Positions 18,401 through 26,320 of a stretch of DNA of 64,000 nt are shown here, one piece after another (position 1 is the stretch's first letter; each line of letters opens with the position of its first letter). Origin of the DNA: Halorussus halobius (lineage in GTDB: Archaea > Halobacteriota > Halobacteria > Halobacteriales > Haladaptataceae); contig NZ_ML219773.1 in assembly GCF_004765805.1 (NCBI RefSeq), forward strand, positions 930,001 to 994,000, written 5' to 3'. A program made the translations under genes and the position numbers. The notes below the pieces were generated by a model that saw nothing but the letters and a program-made list of their open reading frames with translations, was not told the DNA's origin and did not search any database.

Positions 18401-19161
18401 CCGACGCCTTCGACGACCGCGAACGCGCGGTGCTGGCCGAGCTGGGCGAGACCATCGGTCACGCCATCAACGCGGCCGAGAAGGAGCGGGCGCTGGTCTC
18501 GGACGGCGTGGTCGAGGTCGAGTTCCGGATTCACGACGGCACGGGCTTTTTCGCCCGCCTCCCGCGCGAGGAGGGCGGCCGGTTCGAGATCGACGGGGTC
18601 ACCATGACCGCCGAGGGCTCGTTCGTCTACTTCGCGACCGTCGACGGCCTCGACCCGGACCGCGTGCTCGCGCGGGCCGAGGCGGCCGACGACGTCGAGC
18701 GCGCCCGGCTGGTCAACGAGCACGACGACGGCGACCTCTTCGAGTTCGTCTACACCGGACCGTCGCCGCTGCCCCAGCTGGTCGACCACGGCGGCAGCCT
18801 CGTGGCGGCGACGTTCACGCCCGACGGCGGCCGCAGCGTGGTCGAGCTCCCCCGGAGCGCCGACGTCCGCACGGTGGTCGAGTCGGTGCAAGAGGCCATC
18901 CCGGGGACGAAGGTGGTCGCCCGGCGCGAGCGCGAGCGCCCGGCCCGGACGGTCGAGGAGGTCCGGACCGAGCTGGACGAGGCGCTCACCGAGCGCCAGC
19001 GGTCGGCGCTGGCGGCGGCCTACTACGCCGGCTTCTTCGAGTGGCCCCGCGAGAGCAACGGCGAGGAGGTCAGCGAGTCGCTCGGGGTGACCCCGCCGAC
19101 GTTCCACCAGCACCTCCGGGTGGGCGAGCGCAAGCTCCTCTCGGCGTTTCTGGACGACTAG
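15457..19161 (+). CDS. PAS/GAF multi-sensor regulator with bacterio-opsin activator (HTH_10) output
   Basis: This 1234-residue soluble protein has no membrane segment. Rough domain order: degenerate receiver-like domain (1-115), PAS (140-255), GAF (268-415), PAS (425-545), PAS (552-665), GAF (672-820), GAF (841-1005), Bat-type GAF-like domain (1011-1165) and the HTH_10 DNA-binding domain (from LTERQRSALAAAYYAGFFEW, 1176-1228). Such proteins sense light, redox or oxygen and activate transcription, as Bat does for bacterio-opsin. In the receiver-like part the phosphoacceptor position appears as Glu63 (DCVVAEADL) and the N-terminal acidic pair is missing, so it is probably not phosphorylated. 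It is divergent from lutCB. Confidence 0.9.
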   Translation: MLRSTGERRSADPDAQTVVYAGEPTRGAAVGEALTGAAVDAEATATAALKRLDAGEVDCVVAEADLADVDGAEFLSVVGELYPAVGRVMVAGSVEAVPEGVVFASARPRAGLPTRVARRVERAVECRRVAAERDRLADRFETLVEHSPDPIVTVDEDGRVAFANAAVERVFGYELDAVVGESVARLLDPTVRDRFEAALGELAADEGTVVRDYVELPGRTAEGREIPLAISFTETERRGRHYFSIIVRDVSERKRLEDRLDAERRKTRELHDVAVMLEEADTVEEACRLAVETAEQLLEFDLAAVDTVEDGELVPQAVSKGVPSDGYYTTTSLDADDKLAARAYRQGESIRTADLHAEGVTPAASGYRAALSVPMSDIGVFQTVSEQADAFGESDRELAELLVSHLAQALQRIRSERQLAAERDRFAALFENIREATVDYELRDGEPVVRSTNEAFESVFGYDAGAAVGESLVELIVPEGHHEQAREHVERMRAGEDIDTEVRRATDDGVRDFLLRTAQVPGRDSGGYVMYTDITERKRNAERHRSMTEDVLDETDVGIFVLDDEFDVAWANAAVAEYFGLDRDAALGADKRTLVDGPVREAVADGESFAETVRATYEDNSDAVEFTCNVTPGDGRAERHLHHRSRPIESGLYEGGRVELYYDVTERVERAAMLDALHGATRDLMAAESQSTICETTVETVREVLDIPYATVFEYDAEADLLDPSVHARGTVDEIGETPSLEPGQGIVGNVFESGESAHFDNAWEDPRAHEDGAPSIRAFAAFPLGDWGVLSVASTAAGAFDDYEVDLVRVLAANAEVALDRAAREAELDDQRSRLAQLDRINAVIRDVDQLLVRATTREEILQGVCDRLADSAHYRFAWTGESMAGSTRAEPTAWAGVEAGYLDEFVARRDEAADGEGTDDGPAARALATGEVQVVDVHGDGTPHPCREGALERGYRSGAAIPLRYRETVYGVLCVYAARADAFDDRERAVLAELGETIGHAINAAEKERALVSDGVVEVEFRIHDGTGFFARLPREEGGRFEIDGVTMTAEGSFVYFATVDGLDPDRVLARAEAADDVERARLVNEHDDGDLFEFVYTGPSPLPQLVDHGGSLVAATFTPDGGRSVVELPRSADVRTVVESVQEAIPGTKVVARRERERPARTVEEVRTELDEALTERQRSALAAAYYAGFFEWPRESNGEEVSESLGVTPPTFHQHLRVGERKLLSAFLDD

Positions 19162-19294
19162 GCGCGCGACGCGGAACGTCCTCGGGCGCGCCTGACCGTT
19201 TCCGAGGACTCGCCTCCAGTTGCGTCCCCGTATCCGAACGCTGTCCGTCGAGTCGGGACGAAACCATAAACCGCCGCGGGTCGTGTCGGGATGC

Positions 19295-20092
19295 ATGGAC
19301 GGGGAGCGACGGGCGGTCCTGCGGGGAATCGTGGGCGTAGCGGGCATCGCGGTCGGGAGCGGCGCGAGCAGTGCGGCCGTCGAGAGCGACGGGACCGGGC
19401 GGGTCGGCCGGCAGGTCGACGCGCGGCTCCGGTCGGGCGTCACGCTGTTCGACCTCGACGGCGACGGCGAGTACGCGACGACGGTCGAGCGAGCGTCCGA
19501 GCCGATTCGCGACGACGACCATCCCGAGCCGATTCGGGTGACTTCGGGCGGACGCTCGACCGTCGACTACGCGGTCTCGGTTGCCGAGCCGCCGACCGGG
19601 ACCACGCTGGGCGGCCTCGACGGGCTGTCGTACGACTACTACGTGGGCGCGGACGAGGAGATTTCGGGCAATACGGACGGGACGACCTCCGGCGGGGCCG
19701 ACTCGGAATACCTGTCGGGCGACCCGTTTCTGGTGGTCGAGAACGACGACGGCCGCCACGGCGCGTCGCTCGACCTCGGCGGCGCGGGGAGTTCGGGCGA
19801 CAGGAGCGGGTCGACCGACGAGGGGTGGTCGACGGTCGACGTGCTGTCCCCGGCCACCGGCGGGACGGGCGAGCGCCGGTGGTACGAGTACACGCCGGTC
19901 GAGGACGGCTACGACGGCGAGTCGTTCGACGACGCCGTCGAGCGATTCGGCGAGGGGGCGCGGCTCGCGCTGGTGGGCGTGGGGTGCGGGAACGCGGTCA
20001 CGCCGACTCGCCTCGACGCGGCCTTCGGCAATCTGGTGGTCGACGACGAGACCGTTCGGCTCCCGACCGCGGTCGCGAATCGGGTGTCGTGA
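19295..20092 (+). CDS. Tat-exported hypothetical protein
   Basis: This 265-residue protein begins MDGERRAVLRGIVGVAGIAV, a twin-arginine-type signal with a short hydrophobic core and an AVES-like cleavage area. The mature part is acidic and Gly/Ser-rich, with beta-rich segments such as SGVTLFDLDGDGEYATTVE and AFGNLVVDDETVRLPTAV. It resembles haloarchaeal surface proteins, but no family was recognised. A longer open frame upstream is ignored because the Tat signal sets the start; ACCATAAACC lies about 27 nt upstream as a TATA candidate. Confidence 0.75.
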   Translation: MDGERRAVLRGIVGVAGIAVGSGASSAAVESDGTGRVGRQVDARLRSGVTLFDLDGDGEYATTVERASEPIRDDDHPEPIRVTSGGRSTVDYAVSVAEPPTGTTLGGLDGLSYDYYVGADEEISGNTDGTTSGGADSEYLSGDPFLVVENDDGRHGASLDLGGAGSSGDRSGSTDEGWSTVDVLSPATGGTGERRWYEYTPVEDGYDGESFDDAVERFGEGARLALVGVGCGNAVTPTRLDAAFGNLVVDDETVRLPTAVANRVS

Positions 20093-20130
20093 CCGCATCT
20101 GTACCGGCGAGCGCATCTGCATCCGCGACC

Positions 20131-20214
20131 GCTTCTCGGCGTGAGCCTCTGAGAACCGCAACAGCGGCCGCCTCCGCGACCGCAACAGCAGCTGCGACCG
20201 CAACTGGGACCCAC
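20131..20214 (+). repeat. dispersed head-plus-hexamer element, copy near trkA
   Basis: The head GTGAGCCTCTGAGAACCGCA is followed by an imperfect ACCGCA/ACAGCA hexamer tract. It lies in the 203-bp gap between the exported protein gene and trkA. It shares the head with copies at 11.2, 25.6, 42.75 and 42.9 kb. Confidence 0.65.
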
Positions 20215-20295
20215 CCGCGCCGGAACGCCCCGAAAGGAAAATAATCATACCCCGCGGCTCACAAGCAACGCCAAGAATGACGAGGGAGGGTTCAG

Positions 20296-21639
20296 ATGCG
20301 GGTCATCATCGTCGGTGCCGGTGAGGTCGGGTCCTCGATCGCGGCGAGCCTCGCGCACGACCACGAGGTCGTCGTGGTGGACGTCGACTCCGAGCGCGTC
20401 GACGCGCTGACCTATTCGCTCGACGTGCTCGCCATCGAGGGCGACGGGACGTCGCTGTCGACGCTCCAGGAGGCGGGCGTCGGGGACGCCGACATGATAA
20501 TCGCGAGTACCGACGACGACGAGACCAACCTCGTGGCCTGTGGCACGGCCAAGACCGTCGACGACCCGTTCACCATCGCGCGGGTCAAGAACGTCGACTA
20601 CCTCGACACGTGGCACCACGCCGCCGACCGGGGCGCGTTCGGCGTCGACTTCATGGTCTGTACGAACCTGCTCACCGCCGAGGACATCGTCCGAGTCGTG
20701 AGCCTGCCGGCGGCCCGCGACGTCGACTCGTTCGCGGGCGGCGCGGTCCAGATGGCCGAGTTCACGGTGAGCGAGGGGAGTCCGGTCGCCGACCAGACGG
20801 TCGCGGAGGCCGACCGCTTCGACTCGCTGACGTTCGCGGCCATCATCCGCGACGACGACGTCGCGATCCCGAGCGGCGACACCTGCATCCGGACCGGCGA
20901 GAAGGTGGTCGTCATCGGGAGCCCCGAGAGCGTGCAGGGGTTCGCCCGCGAGGTCGCGCCCGGCGAGACCCCGACCGGCAGCGAGGACCTCGTCATCATC
21001 GGCGGCAGCGAGATCGGCTACCACACGGCCAAACTCCTCGAAGAGCGCGGGCTCCGGCCGCGACTCATCGAGCGCGACCACGACCGCGCCCGCGAACTCG
21101 CCGAGGAGCTACCCAACACCGTGGTCATGGAGAACGACGCGACCGACGCCGAGTTCCTCGCCCGCGAGCACGTCGACGACGCGGACGCGGTCGTCGCCGC
21201 ATTGGAGAGCGACGAGAAGAACCTGCTGGTCTCGGTGCTGGCCAAACAGCTCGGCGTGCGCCGGACGGTCGCGGTCATCGAGAGCTCCGAGTACGTCAGC
21301 GTGTTCGAGACCGTCGGCGTCGACGTGGGCGTCAACCCCCGCGAGGTCACCGCCGAGGAGATAACGCGGTTCACCCGCGAACTCCACACCGAGAACGTCG
21401 CGCTCATCGAGAACGACCGGGCGGAGGTACTCGAAATCGAGGTCGACGCCGACTCCGTGCTGGTCGGCCGCCCGATTCAGGAGGCGGTCGCCGACCTGCC
21501 CGAGGGGTTCGTGCTCGGGGCCATCACGCGCGACGGCGAGTTCGTCGTCCCGCGCGGCGAGACGGTGGTCGAGACCGGCGACCACGTCGTCGTCTTCGTC
21601 GACATCGAGGTGCTCGACGCCGTGACGGCGAAGTTATGA
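20296..21639 (+). CDS. trkA: Trk potassium uptake regulatory subunit TrkA
   Basis: This 447-residue protein has two RCK units in tandem, each with a TrkA-N Rossmann domain and a TrkA-C domain. The first NAD/nucleotide-binding loop is VIIVGAGEVGSSIA at the N-terminus; the second is VIIGGSEIGYHTAK near residue 235. It sits on the cytoplasmic side and gates the TrkH channel in response to nucleotide. A GGAGG Shine-Dalgarno lies 6 nt before the ATG, unlike most genes here, so the transcript probably has a leader. It overlaps trkH by 4 nt (ATGA). Confidence 0.95.
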   Translation: MRVIIVGAGEVGSSIAASLAHDHEVVVVDVDSERVDALTYSLDVLAIEGDGTSLSTLQEAGVGDADMIIASTDDDETNLVACGTAKTVDDPFTIARVKNVDYLDTWHHAADRGAFGVDFMVCTNLLTAEDIVRVVSLPAARDVDSFAGGAVQMAEFTVSEGSPVADQTVAEADRFDSLTFAAIIRDDDVAIPSGDTCIRTGEKVVVIGSPESVQGFAREVAPGETPTGSEDLVIIGGSEIGYHTAKLLEERGLRPRLIERDHDRARELAEELPNTVVMENDATDAEFLAREHVDDADAVVAALESDEKNLLVSVLAKQLGVRRTVAVIESSEYVSVFETVGVDVGVNPREVTAEEITRFTRELHTENVALIENDRAEVLEIEVDADSVLVGRPIQEAVADLPEGFVLGAITRDGEFVVPRGETVVETGDHVVVFVDIEVLDAVTAKL

Positions 21640-23162
21640 CGCTCCGCGTCGACTGGCGAGCGAGCTGTAGCCTCGTCGGTGCGGTCGTCAAGTGGCTCGC
21701 GGTTACGCTGGTGTTTCCGCTGGGCGTCGCGGTGTACTACGGCGAGGGCGCGGCCACGTTCCTCGCGACCATCGCCATAGCGGTCGGGGTCGGTGCGGGG
21801 CTCGAACGGCTCGACGACGACCCGGACCTGGGCGCGCGCGAGGGATTCTTGATGGTCGCGCTGACGTGGCTGGCGGTGTCGGTCGTGGGCGCGCTCCCTT
21901 ACGTCATCGCGGGCAACGGGACGGTCGCCGGTCCGGTCAACGCGCTGTTCGAGTCGATGAGCGGATTCACGACGACCGGGGCGACCGTGATGGGCAACAT
22001 CGGCTTCGAGGAGCACTCCCGGGCGCTGATGATGTGGCGACAGCAGACCCAGTGGCTCGGCGGGATGGGAATCGTCGTGCTGGCGGTCGCCATCCTCCCG
22101 GAACTGTCGGTCGGCGGCGCGCAGTTGATGGAGGCCGAAGCGCCCGGGCCGGGCATCCAGAAGCTCACGCCCCGCATCGCCGAGACCGCCCGGGCGCTCT
22201 GGAAGGCGTACCTCGGCATCACGGTCCTGGAGATGACGCTCCTGTTCGGTCTCCACGTCGCCGGCGTCGCGCCGGAGATGACCCTCTACCAGTCGGTCGC
22301 CCACGGCTTCACCACGATGGCGACCGGCGGGTTCTCCCCGGCAGCCCGGAGCATCGAGTTCTTCTCGGCGGCGGTCCAGTGGCTCATCGTCCCGTTCATG
22401 GTGGCGGCCGGCACCAACTTCGCGCTGTTCTGGCACGCGATGAACGGCGAGTTCGAGGCGTTCGGCGAGGACAGCGAGTTCCGGTTCTTCGTCGGCGTCC
22501 TCGGGGCGTTCACCGCCATCACCGCGGGGCTGCTGTTCGCCGGCACGTTCGCCGAGACGCCTGCCATCGGGCCGATAGCCGGGAACCTGGAGGCGTCGGT
22601 CCGCCACGCCGCGTTCCAGGTGGTCTCGCTCGTCACGACGACCGGGTACGCCAGCATGGACTTCACCACGTGGGGCGGGGCCGCCAAGTACGTGCTGTTC
22701 GTGGCGCTGTTCGTCGGCGGGTCGGCGGGCTCGACCGGCGGCGCCATCAAGGTAGTGCGGTGGCTCGTGATCCTGAAGTCGCTCAAGCGCGAACTGTTCA
22801 CCACGGTCCACCCGGAGGCGATCCGGCCGGTCCGGCTCGGCGGTCGCGCGCTCGACGAGCGCGCGGTCCGGGGAATCTACGCGTTCACCCTGCTGTACTT
22901 CGTCGCGTTCTTCGTCGCGGCGTTCGTGGTCTACGTCGACGCAACCCGCGTCGGACTCGAACTGGTCTCGCTCGACGCGATGAGCGCGACCGCCGCCACG
23001 CTCGGGAACATCGGGCCGGGCTTTGGCATCGTCGGACCGATGGAGAGCTATCTGCCCTTCCCGCGGACGACGAAGCTACTCATGGTGTTCCTGATGTGGA
23101 TCGGCCGGCTGGAGGTCCTGCCGGTGCTGGTCCTCCTGACGCCGACGTACTGGCGGTCCTGA
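21636..23162 (+). CDS. trkH: Trk potassium transporter membrane subunit TrkH
   Basis: This 508-residue membrane protein of the TrkH/KtrB family forms the K+ pore. It has four M1-P-M2 repeats with selectivity-filter-like sequences: SMSGFTTTGATVM, GFTTMATGGFSPA, SLVTTTGYASMDF and AATLGNIGPGFGIVG. The start is fixed by the ATGA overlap with trkA; the frame is open far upstream only as a shadow of trkA. Potassium accumulation is central to the salt-in osmotic strategy of haloarchaea. Confidence 0.95.
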   Translation: MTLRVDWRASCSLVGAVVKWLAVTLVFPLGVAVYYGEGAATFLATIAIAVGVGAGLERLDDDPDLGAREGFLMVALTWLAVSVVGALPYVIAGNGTVAGPVNALFESMSGFTTTGATVMGNIGFEEHSRALMMWRQQTQWLGGMGIVVLAVAILPELSVGGAQLMEAEAPGPGIQKLTPRIAETARALWKAYLGITVLEMTLLFGLHVAGVAPEMTLYQSVAHGFTTMATGGFSPAARSIEFFSAAVQWLIVPFMVAAGTNFALFWHAMNGEFEAFGEDSEFRFFVGVLGAFTAITAGLLFAGTFAETPAIGPIAGNLEASVRHAAFQVVSLVTTTGYASMDFTTWGGAAKYVLFVALFVGGSAGSTGGAIKVVRWLVILKSLKRELFTTVHPEAIRPVRLGGRALDERAVRGIYAFTLLYFVAFFVAAFVVYVDATRVGLELVSLDAMSATAATLGNIGPGFGIVGPMESYLPFPRTTKLLMVFLMWIGRLEVLPVLVLLTPTYWRS

Positions 23163-23240
23163 CGCCTCTGGGGTCGATTCGTCGGGAATCCGGCTCGAAA
23201 AACGTCGCTCGAAATCGCGGCCCGCGGACGGCAGAACGGC

Positions 23241-23822
23241 TCAGTCCTCGTCCTCTTCGACCACTTCGGGGTCGCTCATCGCGCTCTGGAGGCTGTCGAG
23301 CCCGTTGACCCACTCGGTGACCAGCCCGTACTCTATGTCCTCGGTCACCGACATGTCGAGTTCCGCGCCGTCGATGATGCCCGTGCCGGCGGCCGCGACC
23401 AGCCCGAGCGCCGAATCGAGGTCCTCGGCCGCCTCGGCCTTGCCGGCTTCGAGGACGTACTCCTCGACGCTGGCCTCCTCGGCCGGCCCCTCGGCGACGT
23501 ACTGCTCGGCCGCGTAGAAGACACAGACGAGGCTCGTCTGGACGCCGTCGATGAGCATGGCCTTCTCGTCGTTGTCGAACGACACCTCGTCGAGGACGAC
23601 CTCCCGGATGTCGCCCAGTTCCTCGAGGGCCTCCTCCTCGTCGATGGCGTCGTCGTCGTAGGCCGTGACTATCTTGGCCACCGCGATGGCCACGTCGTCC
23701 TGGAGGTTGAGGAGCAGCCGCGCGGAGTCCTCGTTCTCCGGGTCGATTTCCTCCTCCCGGATGCGGTCGAGCCAGTTCTGCCAGCGTTCGTCGGAGTAGA
23801 ATTCCTCCGGGGGCGCGCTCAT
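23241..23822 (-). CDS. DUF2150 family protein
   Basis: This very acidic 193-residue protein begins SAPPEEFYSDERWQNWLDRI and contains LLLNLQDDVAIAVAKIV and MLIDGVQTSLVCVFYAAEQY, which match the archaeal DUF2150 family as I recall it. It is predicted to be all-helical and cytoplasmic. Function unknown. An alternative ATG nine codons upstream exists, but a TATA-like stretch near 23863 suits the start used better. Confidence 0.8.
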   Translation of the reverse strand: MSAPPEEFYSDERWQNWLDRIREEEIDPENEDSARLLLNLQDDVAIAVAKIVTAYDDDAIDEEEALEELGDIREVVLDEVSFDNDEKAMLIDGVQTSLVCVFYAAEQYVAEGPAEEASVEEYVLEAGKAEAAEDLDSALGLVAAAGTGIIDGAELDMSVTEDIEYGLVTEWVNGLDSLQSAMSDPEVVEEDED

Positions 23823-23893
23823 GTGTTCTCCGAGTGCTGCGCGCCCCATATGCCTTTCTCTTAGGAGTCGGCACTCCGGGATGGGCCGGCGTT

Positions 23894-24745
23894 TCACCGG
23901 TCGAGCGTGGCTTCGGTGTCGACGCCGTACACCCGCCGAGGCGTCTCGACGTGGGCGGTGTGAATCGCCTCGTCGTACCCCTGTTCGCGCAGCCACCGCA
24001 CGCGCCGGGGTACGGTCCGGGGTCCCATGACCGCGCCGGGTCGGTCGGGGTCGTCCACGAAGTCGGTCTCCATCAGGAAGGGGTCGGCGCGCTCGGCCGC
24101 GACCTCCAGCCGGTCTTTCTCGCTCATCACGCTGGGCGTGGGGCCGGCGAGTCGTCCGCCCGCGTAGTGTTTGACCACCTTCAGCGGGTCGAGTCCGGCG
24201 GCCTCGGCCCAGTCGGCGACGTCGGTCAGGTCGTCGCTGGCCTCGGTGTGAAGCTGGACGGCACAGTCGTTTTCCGCGCCGAGTTCGAGCCCGTGGCGCA
24301 ACGCTTCGTTCGACGCCGCCCACACCGCGTCGCTGGTGTCGTAGTGGGGCCGACCGGTCTTGAGCGCGAGCGCCCGGCCGTCCGCGACGTACTCGGCCGC
24401 GACGTCGAGGCCGGCCTGCATCAACTCGCGGGCGTCCGCCGGCGAGACGCCTCGGTCGTCGACCAGTTTCGAGACGAGGCCGGGGTGGACCCCCAGCACG
24501 GGCCACGCCCGGCCGTCCAGAATCCCGGTCGCGCGCTCGACCACGTCGAGGGTGGTCTCGAACACGGGCCGGAACTCCTCGCCGGATTCGGGTTCTACCC
24601 CGAGCAGCCACGAGGGCTTGTTCACCACCAGCAGGTGGGTGCCGCCGCTCCGCGCGAAGTCCTTCACCGCTTCGAGGCCCCGGCCGTGGTCGGGGTCGAG
24701 GTGGAGGTGGTCGTCCAGCACCGGGGTTCCGAGGTCCTCGCTCAT
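23894..24745 (-). CDS. TatD-like metal-dependent hydrolase
   Basis: This 283-residue amidohydrolase-superfamily protein has an N-terminal metal motif DDHLHLDP, then VLGVHPGLVSK, QLHTEASDDLTDV, VVKHYAGG and a late LMETDFVDDP, matching the TatD order of His, Glu and Asp ligands. Family members are nucleases or related hydrolases; this archaeal branch is uncharacterised. The MSEDLG start gives the typical N-terminus; the open frame upstream is Arg-rich and rejected. It lies in the same direction as the DUF2150 gene, 71 bp apart. Confidence 0.85.
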   Translation of the reverse strand: MSEDLGTPVLDDHLHLDPDHGRGLEAVKDFARSGGTHLLVVNKPSWLLGVEPESGEEFRPVFETTLDVVERATGILDGRAWPVLGVHPGLVSKLVDDRGVSPADARELMQAGLDVAAEYVADGRALALKTGRPHYDTSDAVWAASNEALRHGLELGAENDCAVQLHTEASDDLTDVADWAEAAGLDPLKVVKHYAGGRLAGPTPSVMSEKDRLEVAAERADPFLMETDFVDDPDRPGAVMGPRTVPRRVRWLREQGYDEAIHTAHVETPRRVYGVDTEATLDR

Positions 24746-25029
24746 GGGTGTTGGTTGGCGCGAGACCGGGAAAGTCCCGGCGGTTCGGGCGAGTGCGGTT
24801 CGACCCGAACGCTCGGCGCGGTCCCCGTGACTCCTCGGCCGTTCGAGGGACGACCGACTGCAACGGAGGGGCGACCGGGGAGTCTGCCGTCGCGGTGCGG
24901 TCGCGGACGGGGCACCAGCCACGGATTTCTCGTCGTCCCGGCCGAACCGCCGAAACGAGACAACTCACTCCGATACGAAAGCCGGTACGAACGACGAGAA
25001 ATAATATCCTCGGGCACGCACGGACGGAC

Positions 25030-25506
25030 ATGACCGACGACACCTCGTCAGGCTCCGGCCCGCGAACCGTCCGGTCGCTCGCGGTCACGGTCGCCGACGT
25101 AGTGACGGCCTACGAGGCCGGTCGGCGGAGCGGGCGGCGACCCGTCCTGCGCGCGACGCCGCCGTTCGCCGGGCGGATGCGCGCGCGGCTACACGAGGCC
25201 AGTTCCGACGCGAAGGCGAGCGACTCCGACCTCGACCCCGACACCGGGGCGCTCCACGTCCCGCCCGCGCGGTTCGTCGACGAGGGGGCGATTCCGGCGT
25301 ACCCCGACCCGGACGACACCGAGGACGCGCTCCGCGCGGACCCCGACGCGGAGTTCACGGTCGAGCGCCACCGGGAGCGCCACGTCGACGCGGTCGAGGC
25401 GTGGCGCGAATCGGTCCGGGAGTCGCTGGTCGAGACCGTCGAACTCCGACTCGGCGAGGGGACTCGTCGGGTCGCGGTCAAGACGCTCGGCGCTTCCGGG
25501 GAGTGA
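25030..25506 (+). CDS. hypothetical haloarchaeal protein
   Basis: This 158-residue acidic protein has a helical N-terminus (VRSLAVTVADVVTAYEAGRR), a central VLRATPPFAGRMRARLH segment and a His/Arg/Glu-rich C-terminal helix (FTVERHRERHVDAVEAWRES). No domain recognised. An AAATAATAT stretch 20-29 nt before the ATG is a good TATA candidate and supports leaderless initiation; the upstream open frame is discarded. Confidence 0.65.
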   Translation: MTDDTSSGSGPRTVRSLAVTVADVVTAYEAGRRSGRRPVLRATPPFAGRMRARLHEASSDAKASDSDLDPDTGALHVPPARFVDEGAIPAYPDPDDTEDALRADPDAEFTVERHRERHVDAVEAWRESVRESLVETVELRLGEGTRRVAVKTLGASGE

Positions 25507-25616
25507 CCGGCGCACGACGCGGTGGACGTGTGACCGTCGGACCTGTGACGTCTGGACCGTGACCGGGACAGCCCCACCGAAACTGCGAGTGCAGACGGTG
25601 TCGAGTGCAGGGCGAC

Positions 25617-25676
25617 GCTAGCTGCTCGAGCCGATGCGAACCGCACCGCATCCGCACGGCACCGCGGCCGCTTCGC
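25617..25676 (+). repeat. dispersed head-plus-hexamer element, diverged copy
   Basis: GCTAGCTGCTCGAGCCGATG followed by CGAACCGCACCGCATCC matches the right-hand copy at 11.2 kb, including the GCTAGC part before the head, but with a shorter hexamer tract. It lies between two convergent genes. Confidence 0.55.
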
Positions 25677-25680
25677 ACCC

Positions 25681-26139
25681 TCACTCCCCGACCACGACCG
25701 CGTCGTGGGCCGCGTTCCGGAGCGCGTCCGAGCGGCCGTGTTCGCCCGGCGCGAGTGCCACGGTCCGGACCCCGTTGTGCGCGGCTTTCTCCAGCACGGG
25801 CTTGAAGTCGGTGTCCCGGGAGGCGACCGCCAGCACGTCGACTTCCGCCCCGAGCGCGAACTCGGTGGCGTCGACCGCGAGCTTCACGTCCACGTCGCCG
25901 CTGGTCACCGTCACCTCGAACCCTCGGGCCTCACCCGCCTGAATCAGTCCCGGCGTGGCGTGTTCGTCGAGGTAGAGCCGGGCGGCGGTCAGCCGGCCCT
26001 GCCGTTCGGCGACTCGCCGCACGTCGTCGAGGTCGACGTCGAACTCCTCGCGGAGGACGTTGGGACCGTCGACGAACAGCGCGACCGTCGTCGCGTCGTC
26101 GCCGGACGCGTCGCCGAGGAGCGAACGCAACGATTGCAT
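25681..26139 (-). CDS. NYN domain (PIN-like) protein, LabA/DUF88 type
   Basis: This 152-residue protein has the NYN/PIN-like nuclease fold: ALFVDGPNVL with the first Asp, SGDVDVKLAVDAT with acidic residues, and LAVASRDTDFKPVLEKA followed by VRTVALAPG. These conserved Asp positions make a metal-dependent RNase plausible. Residues 1-20 look like a short adaptor. It is a single gene, convergent with the upstream hypothetical. Confidence 0.85.
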   Translation of the reverse strand: MQSLRSLLGDASGDDATTVALFVDGPNVLREEFDVDLDDVRRVAERQGRLTAARLYLDEHATPGLIQAGEARGFEVTVTSGDVDVKLAVDATEFALGAEVDVLAVASRDTDFKPVLEKAAHNGVRTVALAPGEHGRSDALRNAAHDAVVVGE

Positions 26140-26283
26140 GCCCCGGGGTAGACGCCGTTCCGGTTTAGCGATGCCGGTCCACGCCCAGTCGGTCGGTCGA
26201 GTACCGGCGAACTCCCCCGAAAATTTCTCTGGTAATTCTCTAAATATACAAATCCTATACTAATTCATTACAGCAAAAACTAA

Positions 26284-26295
26284 AATTTAAATAAT
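26284..26295 (+). promoter_or_regulatory. AT-rich promoter of the halolysin gene
   Basis: An AT-rich tract spans about 26222-26300. The stretch AATTTAAATAAT lies 26-37 nt before the ATG and is a strong TATA match. The long AT-rich upstream area is unusual for this window and suggests a strong or regulated promoter. Confidence 0.55.
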
Positions 26296-26320
26296 TGCGC
26301 CGTGATTGGTAGTCTGAAGC

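Noticed and set aside
15460..19443. 1327-codon open frame antisense to the PAS/GAF regulator, and similar long antisense frames (for example 3524-5215, 5641-7575, 61365-63518)
   Set aside because: High GC removes stop codons opposite acidic coding frames. Their products are Val/Arg/Gly-rich without domain motifs, whereas the sense frames have complete family signatures.
26222..26300. AT-rich tract as a possible replication origin
   Set aside because: No cdc6/orc1 gene and no origin-recognition-box repeats nearby; its place directly upstream of the protease gene fits a promoter.
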